This document shows positions 48,408-56,653 of a stretch of DNA of 64,000 nt, in pieces. Every line of letters begins with the position of its first letter. Position 1 is the first letter of the stretch. The notes beneath the pieces were generated by a model. It was not told the DNA's origin and did not search any database. It saw nothing but the letters and a program-made list of their open reading frames with translations. The stretch is taken from assembly GCF_002007115.1 (NCBI RefSeq), contig NZ_MVAD01000001.1:186001-250000 (forward strand). Direction: 5' to 3'. The stretch comes from Massilia sp. KIM (GTDB lineage: Bacteria; Pseudomonadota; Gammaproteobacteria; Burkholderiales; Burkholderiaceae_D). Both the position numbers and the translations under genes were made by a program.

Positions 48408-49049
48408 ATGAATCAAGATTCCTTCCAACCCTTCGTCATTGGCGTGGCCGGCGGCAGCGGCAGCGGCAAGTCGACCGTGACCCAGCAGGTGCTGGCTTCC
48501 TTCGGCGCCGAGATGGTCTCGGTCGTGATGCAGGACGATTACTACCGCGACCAGTCCGACCTCACCCCGGAAGTGCGCCGCAAGCAGAACTACGACCACC
48601 CACAGGCCTTCGACTGGCCGCTGCTGGTCGAGCACGTGCGCGCCCTGCGCCAGGGCGAGACCATCGCCATGCCGGTCTACGATTTCACCATCGACAACCG
48701 TTCCGACCGCACCATCGCCGTGAAACCCGCCCCGGTGATCGTGATCGAGGGCCTGTTCGCCCTCTACGACGCCGACCTGCGCAAGATGATGTCGCTGAAG
48801 ATCTTCGTCGACACCGCGCCTGACGTGCGCTTCATCCGCCGCATGCAAAGGGATATCGCCGAGCGCGGCCGCTCGATGGAGAGCATCGTGAACCAGTACA
48901 TGGAGACCGTGCGTCCCATGCACAAGCAGTTCATCGAACCGACCAAGCGCCACGCCGACGTGATCCTGCCGCACGGCGCCAACGGCCCGGCGGTCGACGT
49001 CATCACCACCAAGGTGGCCAGCGTCATCGGCCAGCTCAAGCGCCCCTGA
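48408..49049 (+). CDS. udk: uridine kinase
   Basis: A 213-residue P-loop kinase that phosphorylates uridine and cytidine in pyrimidine salvage. Walker A is GVAGGSGSGKSTVTQQ (about residues 10-25); the uridine-binding QDDYYRDQSDL and YDHPQAFDWPLL segments, and the RRMQRDIAERGRS helix, are typical. The length matches E. coli Udk. Flanking genes are unrelated; it is probably transcribed alone. The start at the ATG of GGGATGAATC has a weak ribosome site. Confidence 0.93.
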   Translation: MNQDSFQPFVIGVAGGSGSGKSTVTQQVLASFGAEMVSVVMQDDYYRDQSDLTPEVRRKQNYDHPQAFDWPLLVEHVRALRQGETIAMPVYDFTIDNRSDRTIAVKPAPVIVIEGLFALYDADLRKMMSLKIFVDTAPDVRFIRRMQRDIAERGRSMESIVNQYMETVRPMHKQFIEPTKRHADVILPHGANGPAVDVITTKVASVIGQLKRP

Positions 49050-49200
49050 GCCCGCGCGGGCGTGGCCCCGTGTTCCCCTTGCCGACGCGCCGTAGCGCGG
49101 CCGGGGTGCTGTTGCATTCATGTCAATGTTCCTGCGGTCCAGGGCGACGCCGCGCTGCTGCCTGCCGTACAATTGCGCTTTTTTCAATACGGAGCATCCC

Positions 49201-50181
49201 ATGCGCGCCATCGAGATCACGCAGCCCGGCAAGCCCGAGGTACTCCAGCTGTGCGAACGCCCGCTGCCGGAACTCAAGCCCGGCGAAGTCCTGATCAAGG
49301 TCCACGCCGCCGGGGTCAACCGTCCCGACGTGCTGCAGCGCCTCGGCCACTATCCGGTGCCGCCGGGCGCCTCCGACCTGCCGGGCCTGGAAGTGGCCGG
49401 CGAGATCGTCGACGGCGACCTGGGCGACAGCGGCTTCGCCAAGGGCGACCTGGTGTGCGCCCTGGTGCAGGGCGGCGGCTACGCCGAGTACTGCGCGGCC
49501 CCGGCCGAACAATGCCTGCCCCTGCCGCCCGGCCTCACGCCGCTGGAAGCGGCGAGCCTGCCCGAAACCTATTTCACGGTCTGGAGCAATGTCTTCGACC
49601 GCGCCCGGCTGGCCGAGGGCGAGACCCTGCTGGTACAGGGCGGCAGCTCGGGCATCGGCGTGACCGCCATCCAGCTCGCCACCGCCCTGGGCCACCGCGT
49701 GTTCGCCACCGCCGGCTCGGATGAGAAATGCCGCGCCTGCGAGGAACTCGGGGCCGAGCGCGGGATCAATTACCGTAGCGAAGACTTCGTCGCCGTGGTC
49801 AAGGAGCTGACCGGGGGGCGCGGCGTCGACGTGGTGCTCGACATGGTCGCCGGCGACTACGTGACACGCGAACTGAGCTGCCTGGCGGACGACGGCCGCA
49901 TCGCCGTGATCGCGCTGCTGGGTGGCGCCAAAGCCACAGTCGACATGGGCCAGGTGCTGCGCCGCCGCCTCACCATCACCGGCTCGACCCTGCGCCCGCG
50001 CCCGGTGGCCTTCAAGGCCGCCATCGCGCGTCAGTTGCGCGAACGGGTCTGGCCGCTGTTCGGCGAGGGCAAGCTCAAGCCGGTGATCTACCGCAGCTTC
50101 CCGCTGGAACAGGCCGCCGAGGCGCATGCGCTGATGGAATCGAGCGCACACGTGGGCAAGATTGTGCTGCAGCTTGTGTGA
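49201..50181 (+). CDS. NAD(P)H-quinone oxidoreductase / zeta-crystallin-like, MDR superfamily
   Basis: A 326-residue medium-chain reductase of the quinone oxidoreductase group without the structural-zinc Cys cluster. MRAIEITQPGKPEVLQL begins the GroES-like domain (NRPDVLQRLGHYPVPPGAS, LPGLEVAGEIVDG), and VQGGSSGIGVTAIQLA is the dinucleotide-binding loop. It probably reduces quinones or enones with NADPH; the substrate is not known. The start at 49201 follows ACGGAGCATCCC; an in-frame start at 49120 adds unrelated residues. It lies between udk and tpiA. Confidence 0.88.
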   Translation: MRAIEITQPGKPEVLQLCERPLPELKPGEVLIKVHAAGVNRPDVLQRLGHYPVPPGASDLPGLEVAGEIVDGDLGDSGFAKGDLVCALVQGGGYAEYCAAPAEQCLPLPPGLTPLEAASLPETYFTVWSNVFDRARLAEGETLLVQGGSSGIGVTAIQLATALGHRVFATAGSDEKCRACEELGAERGINYRSEDFVAVVKELTGGRGVDVVLDMVAGDYVTRELSCLADDGRIAVIALLGGAKATVDMGQVLRRRLTITGSTLRPRPVAFKAAIARQLRERVWPLFGEGKLKPVIYRSFPLEQAAEAHALMESSAHVGKIVLQLV

Positions 50182-50235
50182 TCCACAAGGGCAGCGGGGG
50201 AGGCGGATCGGGCGGGTCATGAGCTCAGCCATTGT

Positions 50236-50264
50236 TTGACCGCCTCATTATCGACCGCTAGAAT
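50236..50264 (+). promoter_or_regulatory. sigma-70 type promoter of tpiA
   Basis: TTGACC (-35, 50236-50241) and TAGAAT (-10, 50259-50264) are separated by exactly 17 bp and both differ from consensus by one base. They sit 26 bp before the tpiA start. The -10 box is flanked by a small perfect repeat, CCGCTA/TAGCGG. Confidence 0.8.
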
Positions 50265-50290
50265 AGCGGGTTACTTCACCATGGGGTACT

Positions 50291-51049
50291 ATGCGTCCCA
50301 AACTCGTCGTAGGTAATTGGAAGATGAACGGCAGCCGCGAATTCACCGCGTCGCTGCTGTCCGGTATTCTCGAAGGCCTCGACGGCAACGCCGCCGCTTG
50401 CGCGGTCTGCGTGCCGTTTCCCTATCTGTACCAGTGCGAACAGCTGCTCGCGGGCAGCGCCATCGCCTGGGGCGCCCAGGACGTGTCCTGCCAGCCGTCC
50501 GGCGCCTACACCGGCGAGGTGTGCGCCGCGATGCTGGCCGAGTTCGGCTGCCGCTACGTCATCGTCGGCCACTCCGAGCGCCGCGCCTATCACGGCGAGT
50601 CGAACGAGCTGGTGGCGCGCAAGGCCGGGGCGGTGCTGGCCGCCGGCCTGACCCCCATCGTGTGCGTGGGCGAGACCCTGGCCCAGCGCGAAGCGGGCGA
50701 GACCGCGGCCGTGGTCGGCGCCCAGCTCGACGCCGTGCTGGAACTGCTGGGCAAGGACGCCGTCGGCCGCTTCGTGCTGTCCTACGAGCCGGTATGGGCG
50801 ATCGGCAGCGGCAAGACCGCCACCCCGGCCATGGCCCAGGAAGTGCACGCCCAGTTGCGCGCCCAGCTGCGCGCCTGCAACGCGGAGGGCGCCGAGAAGG
50901 TGCAGATCCTTTACGGCGGCAGCATGAAGCCGGAGAATGCCGGGGACCTGATGGCCCAGCCGGACATCGATGGCGGCCTGATCGGCGGCGCGGCGCTGAA
51001 GGCGGCAGACTTCCTCGGTATCATCCGCGCGGCAGGACCAAGAATTTAA
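50291..51049 (+). CDS. tpiA: triosephosphate isomerase
   Basis: A 252-residue TIM-barrel enzyme that interconverts dihydroxyacetone phosphate and glyceraldehyde-3-phosphate in glycolysis and gluconeogenesis. All catalytic residues are visible: Lys11 in GNWKMNG, His94 in IVGHSERR and Glu166 in [14 protein letters not shown], with the phosphate-binding [10 protein letters not shown] near the end. The start at 50291 ([10 protein letters not shown]) is the standard N-terminus. It is followed by secG after 30 bp, as in many proteobacteria. Confidence 0.97.
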   Translation: MRPKLVVGNWKMNGSREFTASLLSGILEGLDGNAAACAVCVPFPYLYQCEQLLAGSAIAWGAQDVSCQPSGAYTGEVCAAMLAEFGCRYVIVGHSERRAYHGESNELVARKAGAVLAAGLTPIVCVGETLAQREAGETAAVVGAQLDAVLELLGKDAVGRFVLSYEPVWAIGSGKTATPAMAQEVHAQLRAQLRACNAEGAEKVQILYGGSMKPENAGDLMAQPDIDGGLIGGAALKAADFLGIIRAAGPRI

Positions 51050-51079
51050 AACGCTGTTAAACCTTGAAATGGAATTGCA

Positions 51080-51559
51080 ATGAACACCTTGTTCAACTTG
51101 ATTATCGTCGTGCAGGTTATCTCCGCCCTGGCCATCATCGGCCTCGTCCTGGTCCAGCACGGTAAGGGCGCCGACATGGGCGCAGCCTTCGGCTCGGGCG
51201 CCTCGGGCAGCCTGTTCGGCGCATCGGGTTCGTCGAACTTCCTGTCGAAGTCGACCGCGGTGGCCGCTGCAATCTTCTTCGCCTCGACCCTGGCCCTGGC
51301 CTATGTCGGCAACAGCCGCAGCACCGGTCCGGACGAAGGCGTGATGGGCCGCGTGACGGTGCCCTCGAGCCAGGCCCCGGCCACCGGCATCCCGGCCACC
51401 ACCCCGGCGGCGCCGGCCGCTCCGGCCGCCGACGTGCCGACCCTGCCGGCCACCCAGGCCGCGCCGGCCCCGGTTCCGGCTGCACCGGCACCGGCCGCTC
51501 CGGCCCAGGCTGCTCCCGCAACGCCGGCCCCGGCCGCCCCGGCTCCGGCAACGAAGTAA
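51080..51559 (+). CDS. secG: protein translocase subunit SecG
   Basis: A 159-residue membrane subunit that assists SecYEG. Helix one (LFNLIIVVQVISALAIIGLV) and helix two (AVAAAIFFASTLALAYVG) flank the conserved LVQHGKGADMGAAFGSGASG loop. The last 65 residues are a Pro/Ala/Thr-rich tail made almost only of P, A, T and V (repeats such as APAPVPAAPAPA). E. coli SecG has 110 residues; the tail explains the extra length. It lies between tpiA and tRNA-Leu, the usual place upstream of the nuo genes. Confidence 0.95.
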   Translation: MNTLFNLIIVVQVISALAIIGLVLVQHGKGADMGAAFGSGASGSLFGASGSSNFLSKSTAVAAAIFFASTLALAYVGNSRSTGPDEGVMGRVTVPSSQAPATGIPATTPAAPAAPAADVPTLPATQAAPAPVPAAPAPAAPAQAAPATPAPAAPAPATK

Positions 51560-51680
51560 TCCTCCCGGGTCGGCCTGGCCGGCCCCGCGCTTGACCCGTG
51601 TCTGCAGCGCCGCCAGGCGTGGCAGCTCAACATCAAGTTCGTGAATGGAGAGGTGTCCTGAGCATCTCTTCGCAAATAGC

Positions 51681-51836
51681 TGTAGAATAACGCCTCGCAG
51701 GGCGACCCTGCCTGCCGAGGCGTTCAAACCCACCGCTTTTCGAGCCCATCAGCTCCGTCGTCATGCTCATGTAAGCTTTGGATGAGCATGATTTCAAAGT
51801 TGAACAATTGCGAAATTTCCTTGTGATACCGCAATT
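51681..51836 (+). other. structured AT-rich intergenic region with three perfect inverted repeats
   Basis: Between secG and tRNA-Leu (324 bp) I see no protein gene. An extended -10-like TGTAGAAT (51681-51688) is followed by (1) AACGCCTCG/CGAGGCGTT (51689-51697, 51716-51724) with inner CAGGG/CCCTG, (2) TCATGCTCAT/ATGAGCATGA (51761-51770, 51782-51791), and (3) AATTGCG/CGCAATT (51806-51812, 51830-51836). The region is much more AT-rich than its surroundings. It could be a small structured RNA, an unusual tRNA leader, or a protein-binding region. No coding frame on either strand looks real. Confidence 0.4.
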
Positions 51837-51842
51837 TGTGCA

Positions 51843-51872
51843 TTGAAATAAAGTGGTAAGGCAGGGTAAAAT
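51843..51872 (+). promoter_or_regulatory. promoter of tRNA-Leu
   Basis: TTGAAA (51843-51848) and TAAAAT (51867-51872) each match the sigma-70 consensus at 5 of 6 positions with 18-bp spacing. Transcription would start about 5 nt before the tRNA at 51884. Confidence 0.75.
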
Positions 51873-51883
51873 ACTGGTCTCCA

Positions 51884-51968
51884 GCCGACGTGGTGAAATT
51901 GGTAGACACGCTATCTTGAGGGGGTAGTGGCGCAAGCTGTGCGAGTTCGAGTCTCGCCGTCGGCACCA
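51884..51968 (+). tRNA. tRNA-Leu, anticodon GAG
   Basis: An 85-nt tRNA with acceptor stem GCCGACG/CGTCGGC, encoded ACCA end, D arm GTGGTGAAATTGGTAGACAC, anticodon stem CTATC/GGTAG around loop TTGAGGG (anticodon GAG, reading CUC and CUU), a long class II variable arm (TGGCGCAAGCTG) and T loop GTTCGAGTC. The long variable arm is typical of leucine tRNA. It lies between secG and nuoA and has its own promoter and terminator. Confidence 0.97.
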
Positions 51969-51976
51969 AGATACAG

Positions 51977-52026
51977 AAAGCCAGCAAGGGCACAAGAGCA
52001 TTGCTCCTGCCTGAGCTGGCTTTTTT
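51977..52026 (+). terminator. intrinsic terminator of tRNA-Leu
   Basis: AAAGCCAGC (51977-51985) pairs perfectly with GCTGGCTTT (52015-52023) across a 29-nt loop that can fold further; a run of six T follows (52021-52026). Confidence 0.85.
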
Positions 52027-52135
52027 ACGAGGATCAGTCGTACGGTCCTGGTGGCAGGCTTCATGCCAGGTTCGCGCGATTCGGCGCTGCAGCCCTGCAG
52101 TGTTTCTTTAACCGATCGTTCAAATAGGCTTCATC

Positions 52136-52495
52136 GTGAACCTCGAAAACTATTTCCCCGTTCTTCTCTTTATCCTGATTGGCGTCGGCGTTGGTGTCGC
52201 TCCGCAGGTGCTCGGCCGTCTGCTCGGTCCGCACCGCCCGGATGCCGCCAAGCTGTCCCCGTATGAATGCGGCTTCGAAGCCTTCGAAGACGCACGCATG
52301 AAGTTCGACGTCCGGTACTACCTGGTCGCGATCCTGTTTATTTTGTTTGATCTGGAAACGGCATTCTTCTTCCCATGGGGCGTCTCGATGCGCGAACTGG
52401 GCTGGGCCGGCTTCGTGACGATGATGGTGTTCATCGCCGAATTCATCGTCGGGTTCTGGTACATCTGGAAGAAAGGTGCCCTTGATTGGGAATAA
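52136..52495 (+). CDS. nuoA: NADH-quinone oxidoreductase subunit A
   Basis: A 119-residue membrane subunit of complex I with three helices and the conserved loop [20 protein letters not shown] (Cys on the quinone-side loop). Start is GTG at 52136 ([12 protein letters not shown]) with AGG 8 nt upstream. It heads the nuo operon; between it and the tRNA terminator are about 110 bp, in which AGGCTTCAT occurs twice, with no promoter I can name confidently. Confidence 0.97.
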   Translation: MNLENYFPVLLFILIGVGVGVAPQVLGRLLGPHRPDAAKLSPYECGFEAFEDARMKFDVRYYLVAILFILFDLETAFFFPWGVSMRELGWAGFVTMMVFIAEFIVGFWYIWKKGALDWE

Positions 52496-52498
52496 GCC

Positions 52499-52975
52499 AT
52501 GGCAATTGAAGGCGTATTAAACGAAGGTTTCATTACCACCACAGCCGATAAGCTGATCAACTGGGCGCGCACCGGGTCGATGTTCCCGATGACGTTCGGT
52601 CTGGCATGCTGCGCGGTCGAGATGATGCATGTGGGCGCTGCCCGCTACGATCTCGACCGCTTTGGCATTGTGTTCCGCCCATCGCCGCGCCAGTCCGACG
52701 TCATGATCGTCGCCGGCACGCTGTGCAACAAGATGGCCCCCGCCCTGCGCAAGGTGTACGACCAGATGGCCGAACCGCGCTGGGTGATTTCGATGGGTTC
52801 CTGCGCCAACGGCGGCGGCTACTACCACTACTCGTACTCGGTGGTGCGCGGCTGCGACCGCATCGTGCCGGTCGACGTCTACGTGCCGGGCTGCCCGCCG
52901 ACCGCGGAAGCGCTCCTGTACGGCATCATGCAGCTGCAAAACAAGATCAAGCGCACCAACACCATCGCGCGCTAA
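52499..52975 (+). CDS. nuoB: NADH-quinone oxidoreductase subunit B
   Basis: A 158-residue peripheral subunit that holds iron-sulfur cluster N2, the last electron donor to quinone. The four Cys ligands are visible: the vicinal pair in [10 protein letters not shown], one in [10 protein letters not shown] and one in [10 protein letters not shown]. It follows nuoA by 3 bp. It sits at the joint of the hydrophilic arm with the membrane arm, close to NuoD. Confidence 0.97.
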   Translation: MAIEGVLNEGFITTTADKLINWARTGSMFPMTFGLACCAVEMMHVGAARYDLDRFGIVFRPSPRQSDVMIVAGTLCNKMAPALRKVYDQMAEPRWVISMGSCANGGGYYHYSYSVVRGCDRIVPVDVYVPGCPPTAEALLYGIMQLQNKIKRTNTIAR

Positions 52976-52994
52976 GCATAAAACGGTGTACTCC

Positions 52995-53591
52995 ATGACG
53001 ACAAAACTCGAGACCCTCCAACTCGCCCTGCGCAACGCGCTGGGCGAGGGCGCCACGATCACCTCGGCGCTGGGCGAAGTAACGGTGGTGGTGAAGGCGG
53101 CCGACTATCTCCAGGCCATGCAGACCCTGCGCGACGACGCGGCGCTGCGCTTCGAAGAACTGATCGACCTCTGCGGCGTCGACTACTCGCAATACGGCGA
53201 GGGCACCTGGGAAGGCCCGCGTTTCGCGGTCACCACCCACCTGCTGTCGATCGAGCACAACTGGCGCGTGCGCGTGCGCGTGTTCTGCCCGGACGACGAG
53301 ATGCCCCTGGTGGAATCGGTCACCGGTATCTGGCGCGCCGCCAACTGGTACGAGCGCGAAGCCTTCGACCTGTACGGCATCCTGTTCGACGGCCACGGCG
53401 ACCTGCGCCGCATCCTGACCGACTACGGCTTCATCGGCCACCCGTTCCGCAAGGACTTCCCGATCTCGGGCTATGTCGAAATGCGCTACGACCCCGAACA
53501 GAAACGCGTCATCTACCAACCCGTGACGATCGAGCCGCGCGAAAACATCCCGCGCGTGATCCGCGAAGAAACCTACGGGACGTCGAAATAA
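52995..53591 (+). CDS. nuoC: NADH-quinone oxidoreductase subunit C
   Basis: A 198-residue peripheral subunit of the 30-kDa family, separate from NuoD as usual in betaproteobacteria (fused in E. coli). Signature residues: [20 protein letters not shown] and [19 protein letters not shown]. The start at 52995 ([12 protein letters not shown]) is preferred to GTG at 52986, which lacks a ribosome site. The stop overlaps the nuoD start (TAATG). Confidence 0.95.
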   Translation: MTTKLETLQLALRNALGEGATITSALGEVTVVVKAADYLQAMQTLRDDAALRFEELIDLCGVDYSQYGEGTWEGPRFAVTTHLLSIEHNWRVRVRVFCPDDEMPLVESVTGIWRAANWYEREAFDLYGILFDGHGDLRRILTDYGFIGHPFRKDFPISGYVEMRYDPEQKRVIYQPVTIEPRENIPRVIREETYGTSK

Positions 53592-54844
53592 TGGCTGAGC
53601 TTAAGAATTACACCCTGAACTTTGGTCCGCAGCACCCGGCAGCGCACGGCGTGCTGCGCCTCGTGCTGGAACTCGACGGCGAGGTGATCCAGCGCGCCGA
53701 CCCGCACATCGGCCTGCTGCACCGCGCGACCGAGAAGCTGGCCGAAACCCGCACCTACCTGCAGTCGGTTCCCTACATGGACCGCCTGGACTACGTCTCG
53801 ATGATGTGCAACGAGCACGGCTACGTGCTCGCGGTCGAAAAGCTGCTGGGCATCGAAGCCCCGGTGCGCGCGCAGTACATCCGCGTGATGTTCGACGAGA
53901 TCACCCGTATCCTGAACCACCTGATGTGGCTGGGCGCGCACGCGCTGGACATCGGCGCCATGGGTCCCTTCCTGTACGCCTTCCGCGACCGCGAAGACCT
54001 GTTCGACGTCTATGAGGCGGTGTCGGGCGCGCGCATGCACGCGGCCTACTACCGCCCGGGCGGCGTCTACCGCGACCTGCCGGACCGCATGCCCCAGCAC
54101 AAGGAATCGCCGATCCGCTCGAAGAAGGCGATCGACGAGCTGAACGAACACCGCCAGGGTTCGGTGCTGGACTTCATCGAGGCCTTCACCAAGCGCTTCG
54201 ACGGCTACGTGGACGAGTACGAGACCCTGCTGACCGACAACCGTATCTGGAAGCAGCGCACGGTCGGCATCGGCGTGGTGTCGCCGGAAGCGGCCAAGGC
54301 CATGGGCTTCACCGGCGCCATGCTGCGCGGCTCGGGCATCGCCTGGGACCTGCGCAAGCACCAGCCGTATGCGGTCTACGACAAGATGGAATTCGACATC
54401 CCGGTCGGCACCAACGGCGACTCCTACGACCGCTACCTGGTGCGCATCGAAGAACTGCGCCAGTCGAACCGCATCATCAAGCAGTGCGTGGCCTGGCTGC
54501 GCGCGAACCAGGGTCCGGTGATGATCGACAACCACAAGATCGCGCCGCCGAGCCGCATGGACATGAAGTCCAACATGGAATCGCTGATCCACCACTTCAA
54601 GCTGTTCACCGAAGGCTTCCACGTGCCGGAAGGCGAAGCCTATGCGGCCGTGGAGCACCCGAAGGGCGAGTTCGGCATCTACATCGTCTCCGACGGCGCC
54701 AACAAGCCGTACCGCCTGAAGATCCGTACCCCGGACTACGCGCACCTGCAAAGCCTCGACGAGATGGCCCGTGGCCACATGATCGCCGACGCCGTGACCA
54801 TCATCGGCACCCAGGACATCGTGTTCGGCAGTATCGACAGGTAA
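53591..54844 (+). CDS. nuoD: NADH-quinone oxidoreductase subunit D
   Basis: A 417-residue subunit of the 49-kDa family that forms most of the quinone-binding cavity with NuoB. Signatures: [20 protein letters not shown] with the quinone-site His, [20 protein letters not shown], and the C-terminal VFGSIDR. It derives from a hydrogenase large subunit but lacks the metal-binding Cys. The start overlaps the nuoC stop by one base. Confidence 0.97.
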   Translation: MAELKNYTLNFGPQHPAAHGVLRLVLELDGEVIQRADPHIGLLHRATEKLAETRTYLQSVPYMDRLDYVSMMCNEHGYVLAVEKLLGIEAPVRAQYIRVMFDEITRILNHLMWLGAHALDIGAMGPFLYAFRDREDLFDVYEAVSGARMHAAYYRPGGVYRDLPDRMPQHKESPIRSKKAIDELNEHRQGSVLDFIEAFTKRFDGYVDEYETLLTDNRIWKQRTVGIGVVSPEAAKAMGFTGAMLRGSGIAWDLRKHQPYAVYDKMEFDIPVGTNGDSYDRYLVRIEELRQSNRIIKQCVAWLRANQGPVMIDNHKIAPPSRMDMKSNMESLIHHFKLFTEGFHVPEGEAYAAVEHPKGEFGIYIVSDGANKPYRLKIRTPDYAHLQSLDEMARGHMIADAVTIIGTQDIVFGSIDR

Positions 54845-54863
54845 GAAGGGCAGGGAAAAGAAT

Positions 54864-55340
54864 ATGTTATCGCAGGAATGCTACAAGAAAATCGATCGTG
54901 AGCTGGCCAAGTACCCGGCCGATCAACGCCAGTCGGCCGTGATGGCCTCGCTGGCCCATGCCCAGGTCGAACTGGGCTGGCTGTCGCCAGAAACCATGCA
55001 GGAAGTCGCCGACTACATCGGCATGCCGGCCATCGCCGTGCAGGAAGTCGCGACCTTCTACAACATGTACAACCTCAAGCCGGTCGGCAAGCACAAGATC
55101 ACCGTGTGCACCAACCTGCCGTGCGCCCTGTCGGGTGGCGAGCGCGCCGCCCAGCGCCTGAAGGACAAGCTGGGCATCGATTACCGCGACACCACCGCTG
55201 ACGGCCAGTTCACCCTGATGGAAGGTGAATGCATGGGCGCCTGCGGCGACGCACCGGTCATGCTGGTGAATAACCACCGCATGTGCTCGTTCATGAGCGA
55301 CGACAAGATCGACGCCCTGGTAGAGGAACTCAAGAAATGA
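54864..55340 (+). CDS. nuoE: NADH-quinone oxidoreductase subunit E
   Basis: A 158-residue thioredoxin-like subunit that carries a [2Fe-2S] cluster (N1a). Cys ligands lie in [12 protein letters not shown] and [11 protein letters not shown]. It pairs with NuoF in the NADH-oxidising tip. The start at 54864 gives [14 protein letters not shown], with AGGG about 10 nt upstream, and the stop overlaps the nuoF start (ATGA). Confidence 0.96.
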   Translation: MLSQECYKKIDRELAKYPADQRQSAVMASLAHAQVELGWLSPETMQEVADYIGMPAIAVQEVATFYNMYNLKPVGKHKITVCTNLPCALSGGERAAQRLKDKLGIDYRDTTADGQFTLMEGECMGACGDAPVMLVNNHRMCSFMSDDKIDALVEELKK

Positions 55341-56632
55341 CCAGCCTGCACGACCGTCACATCAATCCCCTGATCCTGAAGGATCTGAACGGCGACAACT
55401 GGCGCCTGGCCGACTACGTCAAGCGTGGCGGCTATTCGGCGCTGCGCCGCATCCTGGAAGAGAAGATCGCTCCCGAAGCCATCATCGCCGACCTGAAGAC
55501 CTCGGGCCTGCGCGGCCGCGGCGGCGCCGGCTTCCCGACCGGCCTGAAGTGGAGCTTCATGCCGCGCCAGTTCCCGGGCCAGAAATACCTCGTCTGCAAT
55601 ACCGACGAAGGCGAGCCGGGCACCTTCAAGGACCGCGACATCATCCGCTACAACCCGCACGCGCTGATCGAAGGCATGGCCATCGGCGCCTACGCGATGG
55701 GCATCACCGTGGGCTACAACTACATCCACGGCGAGATCTTCCAGGAATACCTGCGCTTCGAAGAGGCGCTGGAAGAGGCGCGCGCCGCCGGCTTCCTGGG
55801 CGACAAGATCATGGGCTCGGAGTTCAGCTTCCAGCTGCACGCCCACCACGGCTACGGCGCCTACATCTGCGGCGAGGAAACCGCGCTGCTGGAGTCGCTC
55901 GAAGGCAAGAAGGGCCAGCCGCGCTTCAAGCCGCCGTTCCCGGCCTCCTTCGGCCTGTACGGCAAGCCGACCACCATCAACAACACCGAGACCTTCGCGG
56001 CCGTCCCCTTCATCCTGAACCTGGGCGCCGAGAACTACATGGCGCTCGGCAAGCCGAACAACGGCGGCACCAAGATCTTCTCGATCTCGGGCGACGTCGA
56101 GCGTCCGGGCAACTACGAAGTCCCGCTGGGCACCCCCTTCGCCAAGCTGATGGAGCTGGCCGGCGGTATGCGCGGCGGCAAGAAGATCAAGGCCGTGATC
56201 CCGGGCGGCTCGTCGGCGCCGGTGGTGCGCGGCGAGGTCATGATGGACACCGACCTCGACTACGATTCGATCGCCAAGGCCGGCTCCATGCTGGGCTCGG
56301 GCGCCGTGATCGTCATGGACGAGACCCGCTGCATGGTCAAGTCGCTGCTGCGCCTGTCGTACTTCTACTACGAAGAATCCTGCGGTCAGTGCACCCCGTG
56401 CCGTGAAGGCACCGGCTGGATGTACCGCATGGTCCACCGCATCGAGAACGGCCAGGGTCGTCCGGAAGACATGGACCTGCTGAACAACATCGCCTTCAAC
56501 ATCAAGGGCCGCACCATCTGCGCCCTGGGCGATGCGGCGGCGATGCCGGTCGAAGCGATGATCAAGAACTTCCGCGAGGAATTCGAATATCACATCGAGC
56601 ACAAGCACTGCCTCGTGCCCGCATACCTTTAA
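55337..56632 (+). CDS. nuoF: NADH-quinone oxidoreductase subunit F
   Basis: A 431-residue flavoprotein that binds NADH and FMN and a [4Fe-4S] cluster (N3). The Gly-rich loop [16 protein letters not shown] and [15 protein letters not shown] bind the nucleotides; Cys ligands are in [12 protein letters not shown] and RTICALGD. The start at 55337 ([12 protein letters not shown]) is set by the overlap with nuoE. It is the entry point of electrons into complex I. Confidence 0.97.
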   Translation: MTSLHDRHINPLILKDLNGDNWRLADYVKRGGYSALRRILEEKIAPEAIIADLKTSGLRGRGGAGFPTGLKWSFMPRQFPGQKYLVCNTDEGEPGTFKDRDIIRYNPHALIEGMAIGAYAMGITVGYNYIHGEIFQEYLRFEEALEEARAAGFLGDKIMGSEFSFQLHAHHGYGAYICGEETALLESLEGKKGQPRFKPPFPASFGLYGKPTTINNTETFAAVPFILNLGAENYMALGKPNNGGTKIFSISGDVERPGNYEVPLGTPFAKLMELAGGMRGGKKIKAVIPGGSSAPVVRGEVMMDTDLDYDSIAKAGSMLGSGAVIVMDETRCMVKSLLRLSYFYYEESCGQCTPCREGTGWMYRMVHRIENGQGRPEDMDLLNNIAFNIKGRTICALGDAAAMPVEAMIKNFREEFEYHIEHKHCLVPAYL

Positions 56633-56653
56633 ACCAGGTCAGGTAACGATCAA

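Noticed and set aside
51633..52064. Minus-strand open frames across tRNA-Leu and the intergenic region
   Set aside because: They are the antisense of the tRNA and hairpins; the products have no ribosome site and no recognisable domain. Annotated proteins of this kind are usually false.
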